Positions 15,852 to 20,174 of a DNA stretch of 20,174 nucleotides are shown one piece after another (position 1 is the first letter of the stretch; each line of letters starts with the position of its first letter). Both the position numbers and the translations under genes were made by a program. The stretch lies in assembly GCA_946887105.1 (NCBI GenBank), contig CAMPKJ010000065.1:1-20174 (forward strand), read 5' to 3'. The notes under the pieces are model-generated. The model ran no database searches, was not told the origin of the DNA, and saw only the letters and a list, made by a program, of their open reading frames with translations. Origin of the DNA: an uncultured Acidobacteriota bacterium. GTDB taxonomy: Bacteria; Acidobacteriota; Thermoanaerobaculia; Gp7-AA8.

Positions 15852-15938
15852 GGAGAGTTGGCTGAGCGGTCAAAAGCAGCAGACTGTAAATCTGCCGGGC
15901 CACGCCCTACGGAGGTTCGAATCCTCCACTCTCCACCA
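15852..15938 (+). tRNA. tRNA-Tyr (anticodon GTA)
   Basis: An 87-base class II tRNA with acceptor GGAGAGT/ACTCTCC, anticodon loop CTGTAAA (GTA), a long variable arm (CCGGGCCACGCCCTACGG region), T loop TTCGAAT, discriminator A and encoded CCA. Confidence 0.96.
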
Positions 15939-15951
15939 GATTGAGGCAATC

Positions 15952-16027
15952 GCGGGAGTAACTCAGTTGGTAGAGTCACAGCCTTCCAAGCTGTTGGTCG
16001 CGGGTTCGAGTCCCGTCTCCCGCTCCA
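15952..16027 (+). tRNA. tRNA-Gly (anticodon TCC)
   Basis: A 76-base cloverleaf with a perfect acceptor GCGGGAG/CTCCCGC, anticodon stem ACAGC/GCTGT with loop CTTCCAA (TCC), T loop TTCGAGT, discriminator T and encoded CCA. Confidence 0.96.
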
Positions 16028-16042
16028 ATATGTCGTAGATAA

Positions 16043-16117
16043 GCCCTCGTAGCTCAGGGGTAGAGCACGTCCTTGGTAAGGACGGGGTCACCAGTTCAAA
16101 TCTGGTCGAGGGCTCCA
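16043..16117 (+). tRNA. tRNA-Thr (anticodon GGT)
   Basis: A 75-base cloverleaf with acceptor GCCCTCG/CGAGGGC, anticodon stem CGTCC/GGACG with loop TTGGTAA (GGT), T loop TTCAAAT and encoded CCA. In many bacteria tuf follows directly; here rpmG begins 31 bases later. Confidence 0.96.
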
Positions 16118-16148
16118 CCGAAAATCAGTCTCATCACCGGAGTCAGCA

Positions 16149-16307
16149 ATGGCGGCAACGCGCGAGATCATCAACCTTCAGTGCACCGAGTGCAAGCGTC
16201 GGAATTACACGACGACGAAGAACAAGAAGACCATGACCGAGAAGCTGGAGCTGAAGAAGTTCTGCCGGCACGACCGGAAGCGCACCGTTCATCGGGAAAC
16301 CAAATAG
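16149..16307 (+). CDS. rpmG: 50S ribosomal protein L33
   Basis: A 52-residue large-subunit protein, below many gene-finder cut-offs, with the family signature [16 protein letters not shown] (5-20), [16 protein letters not shown] and a TVHRETK end. Cys12, Cys15 and Cys39 of the usual four-cysteine zinc site are kept, but the fourth position (42) is Asp with His41 beside it, so the metal site is altered or uses His. GGAG lies six bases before ATG 16149. It sits between tRNA-Thr(GGT) and tRNA-Trp, its common location when tuf is present upstream. Confidence 0.93.
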   Translation: MAATREIINLQCTECKRRNYTTTKNKKTMTEKLELKKFCRHDRKRTVHRETK

Positions 16308-16317
16308 GGAATTAAAC

Positions 16318-16336
16318 GAGAAGGCCCTGCCTTCTC
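16318..16336 (+). other. Small hairpin between rpmG and tRNA-Trp
   Basis: GAGAAGG (16318-16324) pairs with CCTTCTC (16330-16336) around a 5-base loop. No T-tract follows, so it is more likely an RNA-processing or stability structure than a terminator. Confidence 0.5.
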
Positions 16337-16355
16337 GGCAGTTTGCGGCAACTGC

Positions 16356-16431
<76 letters not shown>

Positions 16432-16442
16432 AATTTTCTGAT

Positions 16443-16520
16443 CAGCTTTCAGCCGCAGATTTCAGCTCGCGGGAGAAGAGTCTTCCCCTGCGAGCTGAAA
16501 TCTGTCTCTACGGAAAGCTG
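16443..16520 (+). repeat. Long imperfect palindrome/hairpin upstream of secE
   Basis: The core is a perfect 15-bp stem (16456-16470 with 16490-16504). Inside it are GGG/CCC and GAAG/CTTC stacks with single-base bulges and an AGT loop. Outside it CCG/CGG (16453-16455/16511-16513) and CAGCTTT/AAAGCTG (16443-16449/16514-16520) can also pair across small bulges. About 32 bp can form, with no T-tract, ending 11 bases before the secE ATG. Confidence 0.8.
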
Positions 16521-16531
16521 CTGGGGTGTTC

Positions 16532-16789
16532 ATGGCAGAGGTAGTCAAGCAGCAGGAAAACGGGTCCGTCTCCAAGCCGAAACAGTGGTGGCTCTCCACG
16601 AGGGAGTTCTTCCGCGACACGCAGTCGGAGATGAAGAAGGTCACCTGGCCGACCAAGAACGAGGTCGTCGGTACGACCGTGGTCGTCATCGCGGCGACCC
16701 TGGTCTTCGCCCTCTTCCTCTGGGGCTGCGATCTGGTCTTCTACAAGGCCATCGATTTCCTGTTCACGAGATTCGGGGCGAGCACTTAA
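16532..16789 (+). CDS. secE: Preprotein translocase subunit SecE
   Basis: SecE clamps SecY in the inner-membrane protein channel. The 85-residue, single-spanning form has the amphipathic helix WLSTREFFRDTQSEMKKVTW with the hallmark VTWPTKNEV (37-45) and one transmembrane segment (about 47-70, VVVIAATLVFALFLWG). ATG 16532 has a GGGG site five bases upstream; an in-frame GTG at 16526 would add two residues. nusG follows three bases after the stop. Confidence 0.94.
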   Translation: MAEVVKQQENGSVSKPKQWWLSTREFFRDTQSEMKKVTWPTKNEVVGTTVVVIAATLVFALFLWGCDLVFYKAIDFLFTRFGAST

Positions 16790-16792
16790 GCG

Positions 16793-17380
16793 ATGGTTGA
16801 AGCGGCCGGCCAGAAGCAGTGGTACATCGTGCATACCTACTCCGGGTTCGAGGAGCGGGTGCGGGAGAACCTCACCCAGCGCATCGAAGCCCTCGGCATG
16901 CGCGAAAAGTTCGGCGAGATCAAGATCCCGACCGAAACGCTCGTGGAGATGAAGGGCGGGAAGAAGCGCGAAGTGCAGCGCAAGTTCTTCCCCGGCTACA
17001 TCCTCATCGAGATGGACATGGCCGACGACGCCTGGCACCTCGTCAAAAACACCCCCAAGGTCACCGGCTTCGTCGGCACCGGCAAGAAGCCGACGCCGCT
17101 CACTCCGGAAGAAGTCGACCAGATCCTGACGCAGGTCGTCACCACGAAGGAAAAGCCGAAGCCCAAGCACGTTTACGAGCACGGCGAGCACGTCCGCATC
17201 ATCGACGGCCCGTTCACGAACTTCACCGGCGTGGTGGAAGAGGTCAATCTCGACCGCAACACGCTGAAGGTGATGGTCACGATCTTCGGACGCTCGACGC
17301 CCGTGGAGCTCGACTTCCTGCAGGTGGCGCGTTTCGATCCGTCCGAGGAGCAGGGCGGCGCCGCGCCGAAGGCACGTTAA
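16793..17380 (+). CDS. nusG: Transcription termination/antitermination factor NusG
   Basis: NusG binds RNA polymerase and links it to Rho or to the ribosome via S10. The 195-residue protein has the NGN domain (about 9-115: [41 protein letters not shown]), a Lys/Pro-rich linker (KEKPKPKH) and the KOW domain ([42 protein letters not shown]). A short Gly/Ala tail extends beyond the KOW end. No strong Shine-Dalgarno is seen; translation is probably coupled to secE. Confidence 0.97.
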   Translation: MVEAAGQKQWYIVHTYSGFEERVRENLTQRIEALGMREKFGEIKIPTETLVEMKGGKKREVQRKFFPGYILIEMDMADDAWHLVKNTPKVTGFVGTGKKPTPLTPEEVDQILTQVVTTKEKPKPKHVYEHGEHVRIIDGPFTNFTGVVEEVNLDRNTLKVMVTIFGRSTPVELDFLQVARFDPSEEQGGAAPKAR

Positions 17381-17394
17381 TCGTTCATGAATAA

Positions 17395-17411
17395 CGCGCC
17401 ATATTGGCGCG
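17395..17411 (+). other. Short hairpin in the nusG-rplK gap
   Basis: CGCGCCA (17395-17401) and TGGCGCG (17405-17411) form a 7-bp stem with a three-base loop, 25 bases before rplK. No T-tract is present. It could be part of an L1-responsive rplK leader, but the L1 motif itself is not evident. Confidence 0.5.
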
Positions 17412-17435
17412 ACTGATTACCACAAGGGATTTACG

Positions 17436-17861
17436 ATGGCTAAAAAAGTTACGGGTTACATCAAACTGCAGATCCCCGCGGGCGCGGCCACTCCGGCCCC
17501 GCCGGTCGGCCCCGCGCTCGGTCAGCACGGCGTCAACATCATGGAGTTCTGCAAGACCTTCAACGCCCGCACCCAGGCTCAGTCGGGCTTGATCATCCCG
17601 GTGGTGATCACCGTCTTCTCCGACCGCACCTTCACCTTCATCACCAAGACGCCGCCCGCGGCGATCCTCCTCCTCCGCGCCGCCGGCGTGCCGAAGGGCT
17701 CCGGTGTGCCGAACAAGACCAAGATCGGCAAGGTCACGAAGAAGCAGGTCGAAGAGATCGCCCGCACCAAGATGCCGGACCTCAACGCCGCGAGCGTCGA
17801 AGCCGCCATCAAGACTGTCGAGGGCACCGCGCGCTCGATGGGTCTGGAAGTGTCGGAGTAA
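17436..17861 (+). CDS. rplK: 50S ribosomal protein L11
   Basis: L11 forms the GTPase-associated centre and is needed for RelA-type sensing. In 141 residues, the standard length, it has the [21 protein letters not shown]-terminus, [35 protein letters not shown] and the RNA-binding C-terminal domain with [17 protein letters not shown] and [11 protein letters not shown] 17436 follows an AAGGGA site. Its stop codon TAA merges with the first arm of a 29-bp inverted repeat. Confidence 0.98.
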   Translation: MAKKVTGYIKLQIPAGAATPAPPVGPALGQHGVNIMEFCKTFNARTQAQSGLIIPVVITVFSDRTFTFITKTPPAAILLLRAAGVPKGSGVPNKTKIGKVTKKQVEEIARTKMPDLNAASVEAAIKTVEGTARSMGLEVSE

Positions 17862-17959
17862 TTGAAAATTGAAAATTGAAAATTGAAAGATATGAAGGCT
17901 GAAGGTCGGACCGCGCAGGCGCTTCCGATTTTTCAATTTTCAATTTTCAATTTTCAATT
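17860..17959. repeat. Perfect 29-bp inverted repeat of TTGAAAA heptamers between rplK and rplA
   Basis: The left arm (17860-17888) is four ATTGAAA-type 7-mer units in tandem. The right arm (17931-17959) is its exact reverse complement. They flank a 42-base GC-rich loop (17889-17930), which itself holds TCGGA/TCCGA. The AT-rich arms contrast sharply with the GC-rich flanks. The right arm is followed by a small GGCTC/GAGCC hairpin (17993-18006) and the rplA ribosome binding site. Confidence 0.95.
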
Positions 17960-18028
17960 CGAGCTCAGCGCGTAGCTGGGCAACTAGTAGGAGGCTCTCA
18001 CGAGCCGCTAACACTACAAGGAGGAAAT

Positions 18029-18730
18029 TTGGCCAAACACGGCAAGAAGTATCGTGCTGCGGCCGGGAAGGTCGAACAGCGGCCGTATCAGCTGGACGAA
18101 GCGTTCGGTCTGCTCAAGCAGATCGCGTTCGCCAAGTTCAACGAAACGGTCGAGCTGTCGATGCTCCTCGGCGTCGATCCGAAGCACGCCGATCAGATGG
18201 TCCGCGGGACGACTCTGCTCCCCCACGGCACCGGACAGACCAAGCGTGTGCTCGTCATCGCACAGGGCGACAAACTGAAGGAAGCGCAGGACGCCGGCGC
18301 CGACTTCATCGGCGGCGACGACATGGTCGACAAGATCCAGGGCGGCTGGGTCGACTTCGACGCGGTCATCGCCACCCCGGACATGATGCGCTCCGTCGGT
18401 AAGCTCGGTAAGGTCCTCGGTCCCCGCGGACTGATGCCCAACCCGAAGACCGGCACCGTCACGTTCGACGTGGCGAAAGCCATTCAGGAGATCAAGGCCG
18501 GTAAGGTGGAGTTCCGCGTCGACAAGACCGCGATCATCCACGTTCCGGTCGGCAAGATCTCGTTTTCCGCCGACCAGCTCCGCGACAACGCCTCGGCGAT
18601 CATCAACGCCGTCCGCAAGGCGAAGCCGCCCGCTGCAAAAGGCAAGTATGTCCGCTCGATCTATGTCTCTTCGACCATGAGCCCGTCCGTCAACATCGAC
18701 TCGGCCGTGGGCGAGACGAAGGCGGAGTAA
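18029..18730 (+). CDS. rplA: 50S ribosomal protein L1 (TTG start)
   Basis: L1 forms the mobile stalk at the E site and commonly represses its own operon. The 233-residue product has the [13 protein letters not shown] start, [44 protein letters not shown], the [20 protein letters not shown] and [20 protein letters not shown] segments, and [15 protein letters not shown]. The start is TTG 18029, fixed by AAGGAGG (18018-18024) four bases upstream. It is separated from rplK by 167 bases, unusually far, because of the inverted repeat. Confidence 0.97.
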   Translation: MAKHGKKYRAAAGKVEQRPYQLDEAFGLLKQIAFAKFNETVELSMLLGVDPKHADQMVRGTTLLPHGTGQTKRVLVIAQGDKLKEAQDAGADFIGGDDMVDKIQGGWVDFDAVIATPDMMRSVGKLGKVLGPRGLMPNPKTGTVTFDVAKAIQEIKAGKVEFRVDKTAIIHVPVGKISFSADQLRDNASAIINAVRKAKPPAAKGKYVRSIYVSSTMSPSVNIDSAVGETKAE

Positions 18731-18739
18731 GGAGACACC

Positions 18740-19297
18740 ATGAAGAATCGCGAACAGAAGGCAGAAGCGATCTCCGAGTTCTCCGAAGGCATCGGCCAGG
18801 CCCAGAACGCGTTCGTGCTCGATTTCAAGGGCATCACCGTTCCGCAGGTCACCGAACTGCGCAAGCAGGTCCGCGAGTCGGGCTCCGAGTACGTGGTCAT
18901 CAAGAACACGCTCGCGCTGATCGCCGTCAAGGACTCTCCGCTGCAGAAGCTCACCGGTCACTTCACCGGCATGACGGCCATCGCGTACAACACCACCGAT
19001 CCCGTCGCGCTGGCGAAGGTGCTGACCAAGTTCGCCAAGGACGTTCCCACCGTGCAGTTCAAGGGAGCGCTTCTGGCCGGGCAGGTCGTGGCGGCGAACG
19101 AGATTCAGAACATCGCCAACCTGCCGTCCCGCGAGGAGCTGCTGTCCAAGCTTCTCTATCTCATGCAGCACCCCATCCGCGGCCTGGCGGTCGTGCTCAA
19201 CGGCACGATGCGCAACTTCGCAGTGGTCCTCGACCAGATCGCGAAGCAGAAGGGCGGCGGAGACGCAGCAGAAGCACCGGCAGAGGCAAACGCTTAG
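18740..19297 (+). CDS. rplJ: 50S ribosomal protein L10
   Basis: L10 anchors L7/L12 dimers to the stalk base. The 185-residue protein shows the N-terminal KNREQKAEAISEFSEGIGQA, VLDFKGITVPQVTELRKQVR, YVVIKNTLALIAV, LTGHFTGMTAIAYN and LPSREELLSKLLYLMQHPIR, ending in the helix that recruits L7/L12 and an Ala/Glu-rich tail. AAGGAG overlaps the rplA stop, five bases before the ATG, leaving only nine bases between the genes and no room for an L10 leader. Confidence 0.97.
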   Translation: MKNREQKAEAISEFSEGIGQAQNAFVLDFKGITVPQVTELRKQVRESGSEYVVIKNTLALIAVKDSPLQKLTGHFTGMTAIAYNTTDPVALAKVLTKFAKDVPTVQFKGALLAGQVVAANEIQNIANLPSREELLSKLLYLMQHPIRGLAVVLNGTMRNFAVVLDQIAKQKGGGDAAEAPAEANA

Positions 19298-19309
19298 TTC
19301 GAATTGGAC

Positions 19310-19330
19310 GCCCCGCGCGACGCGAGGGGC
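19310..19330 (+). other. GC-rich hairpin between rplJ and rplL
   Basis: GCCCCGCG and CGCGAGGGGC form a compact hairpin of about 8 bp with one bulged purine, 13 bases after the rplJ stop. No T-tract follows. It may adjust the relative expression of L10 and L7/L12 (normally made in about four- to six-fold excess), but this is inference. Confidence 0.45.
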
Positions 19331-19369
19331 CTGGAATTGACTTCTATCTAGAAAGTTTTGGAGGCTGAA

Positions 19370-19753
19370 ATGGCTATTTCGACTGAAGATTTCGTGAAGC
19401 AGATCGAGACGATGACGGTTCTCGATCTCTCCAACCTGGTCAAGGCGCTCGAAGATCGCTTTGGCGTTTCCGCTGCCGCCGCCACCGTGGCTGCCGGTCC
19501 GGCCGCTGGCCCGGCCGCTGCCGCCGCGCCGGTCGAGGAGCAGACCGAGTTCACGGTGGTCCTGCAGGAAGCGGGCGACAAGAAGATCAACGTCATCAAG
19601 GCGGTCCGCGAGGTCACCTCGCTCGGCCTGAAGGAAGCGAAGGACCTCGTCGAAGGTGCTCCGCAGACCATCAAGGAAGGCGTTTCCAAGGACGAGGCCG
19701 CGAAGATCAAGAAGGCCTTCGAAGACGCCGGCGCCAAGGTCACCATCAAGTAA
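19370..19753 (+). CDS. rplL: 50S ribosomal protein L7/L12
   Basis: L7/L12 is the multi-copy stalk protein that recruits translation GTPases. In 127 residues: N-terminal dimerisation helices (1-33, [20 protein letters not shown]), an Ala/Gly/Pro hinge (about 38-58), and the C-terminal domain with [40 protein letters not shown] and the [10 protein letters not shown] end. ATG 19370 is preferred over the in-frame TTG 19358 because GGAGG (19360-19364) lies just upstream and the family begins MA. Confidence 0.97.
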   Translation: MAISTEDFVKQIETMTVLDLSNLVKALEDRFGVSAAAATVAAGPAAGPAAAAAPVEEQTEFTVVLQEAGDKKINVIKAVREVTSLGLKEAKDLVEGAPQTIKEGVSKDEAAKIKKAFEDAGAKVTIK

Positions 19754-19771
19754 CGTGGCGGACGCCACGTT
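19752..19771 (+). other. Hairpin overlapping the rplL stop
   Basis: AACGTGGC (19752-19759) pairs with GCCACGTT (19764-19771) around GGAC, an 8-bp stem directly at the rplL TAA. No T-run follows. It is the first of several structures in the 297-base rplL-rpoB gap and may protect the 3' end of the ribosomal message. Confidence 0.6.
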
Positions 19772-19839
19772 ATCCTGAGGCGACAGCCGAAGGATCTCGC
19801 CCGCGAGATTCTTCGCCGTCTGCGCGGTTCAGAATGACG
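19768..19839. repeat. REP-like interspersed repeat in the rplL-rpoB gap
   Basis: Ends CGTTATCCTGA (19768-19778) and TCAGAATGACG (19829-19839) are inverted with two mismatches. The centre AGGATCTCGC/GCGAGATTCT (19791-19800/19803-19812) pairs internally. The wording (TCCTGAGG...GAAGGATCTC...GGTTCAGAATGAC) resembles abundant interspersed repeats I recall from Acidobacteriota and some other phyla; genome-wide copies cannot be checked here. Confidence 0.6.
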
Positions 19840-19845
19840 ATTATG

Positions 19846-19888
19846 GATTCCGGGCGGTGCAATTTGCGCCGCCCGGAATCGTGTTTTT
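19846..19888 (+). terminator. Strong terminator/attenuator between rplL and rpoB
   Basis: A 15-bp stem with one G-U pair (GATTCCGGGCGGTGC, 19846-19860, with 19866-19880) has an AATTT loop and is followed by GTGTTTTT (19881-19888). In E. coli a weaker attenuator at the same place lowers rpoBC expression relative to rplJL. The same logic is likely here, unless rpoB has its own promoter further on. Confidence 0.85.
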
Positions 19889-20050
19889 CGCAGTAACTCA
19901 TCACTCCGGGCCAGAGAGGGGGGGAGCGGCCTTCTCGATAGCGCCCAAAATCGCGTGACTCCGGCTTGCGTCGCCTGCAAGCCGGCCTCGCCTGACGCGA
20001 CGCATCGCCGTTTAGGCGATTGCCATCAACGGTTAAAGGAGTCCCATCGA
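19889..20050 (+). promoter_or_regulatory. rpoB leader
   Basis: This stretch holds a 9-bp hairpin CCGGCTTGC/GCAAGCCGG (19961-19969/19977-19985), a second ATCGCC/GGCGAT hairpin (20004-20009/20015-20020) and the rpoB ribosome binding site AAAGGAG (20035-20041). I see no clear -35/-10 pair and no coding frame. Confidence 0.5.
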
Positions 20051-20174
20051 ATGAACGGAGCCATGCCGAAACAGGAGCCCGTTCGTCACGACTTCTCGAA
20101 GATTCGCAGCTATATGGCGCTGCCGAATCTCATCGACGTCCAGAGAAAGTCGTACGAGCGTTTCCTCCAGATGA
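20051..20174 (+). CDS. rpoB: DNA-directed RNA polymerase beta subunit, N-terminal fragment
   Basis: The window ends after 41 codons. The segment [20 protein letters not shown] followed by [10 protein letters not shown] matches the start of bacterial RpoB, which begins the protrusion domain and binds DNA and sigma. ATG 20051 has AAAGGAG nine bases upstream; ATG 20063 is an in-frame alternative. Position after rplL is the universal bacterial order. Confidence 0.95.
   Translation, partial: MNGAMPKQEPVRHDFSKIRSYMALPNLIDVQRKSYERFLQM

Noticed and set aside
16443..16520. Terminator before secE
   Set aside because: The stem is strong but is followed by CTGGGG, not a T-tract, and secE would lose its promoter; kept as an RNA structure instead.
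17860..17959. Possible CRISPR array
   Set aside because: The units are 7-bp tandem heptamers with an inverted second arm and no spacers; no cas genes nearby.
18014..19768. 584-residue reverse-strand frame
   Set aside because: Antisense shadow of rplA, rplJ and rplL with no domain of its own.

Overview
The window reads as a chromosomal housekeeping region from a high-GC, Gram-negative-type bacterium with outer-membrane lipoproteins. I see no phage, insertion sequence, CRISPR array or obvious defence system. Gene order (rplM-rpsI-rpsB-tsf-pyrH-frr, then ispD-ispF-gltX, then tRNA genes-rpmG-tRNA-Trp-secE-nusG-rplKAJL-rpoB), a long secreted protein with carboxypeptidase-regulatory-like repeats, quinone-type PyrD, frequent GTG/TTG starts and REP-like spacer repeats would fit Acidobacteriota or a relative. 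That placement is an inference from memory of gene order and style, not a measured phylogeny.

Bases 1-3200 are accessory: the acidic tail of an upstream gene and its terminator, a small zinc-finger anti-sigma-like protein next to an ITPA-like XTP/dITP pyrophosphatase, a 57-residue orphan protein, a reverse-strand alpha/beta hydrolase, and two neighbouring paralogous lipoproteins made almost entirely of Thr/Asp/Met/Ser/Gly repeats. Bases 3193-4757 carry a reverse-strand folD-coaE pair overlapping by GTGA. Divergent from it lies a 696-residue secreted multi-domain protein (4812-6902).

From about 7.1 kb everything is on the plus strand and informational or biosynthetic: rplM-rpsI (terminator), rpsB-tsf (intercistronic hairpin, then terminator), pyrH-frr-ispD-ispF-gltX-pyrD-rlmB (very tight, several start/stop overlaps), then tRNA-Thr(TGT), Tyr(GTA), Gly(TCC), Thr(GGT), rpmG, tRNA-Trp(CCA), secE, nusG, rplK, rplA, rplJ, rplL and the start of rpoB. 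The products work together in translation (ribosomal proteins, EF-Ts, ribosome recycling factor, Glu-tRNA synthetase, rRNA methylation, tRNAs), transcription (NusG, RpoB), secretion (SecE), pyrimidine synthesis (PyrH, PyrD) and the MEP isoprenoid pathway (IspD, IspF).

The unusual material is mostly non-coding. It includes a perfect 29-bp inverted repeat built of TTGAAAA heptamers between rplK and rplA, and a long imperfect hairpin just before secE. A REP-like palindrome supplies both the gltX stop and the pyrD ribosome binding site. A REP-like repeat plus a strong terminator sits between rplL and rpoB. The tuf gene is absent from its usual place between tRNA-Thr(GGT) and rpmG. I found no convincing novel multi-gene system; the repeat-lipoprotein pair and the structured spacers are the best leads.
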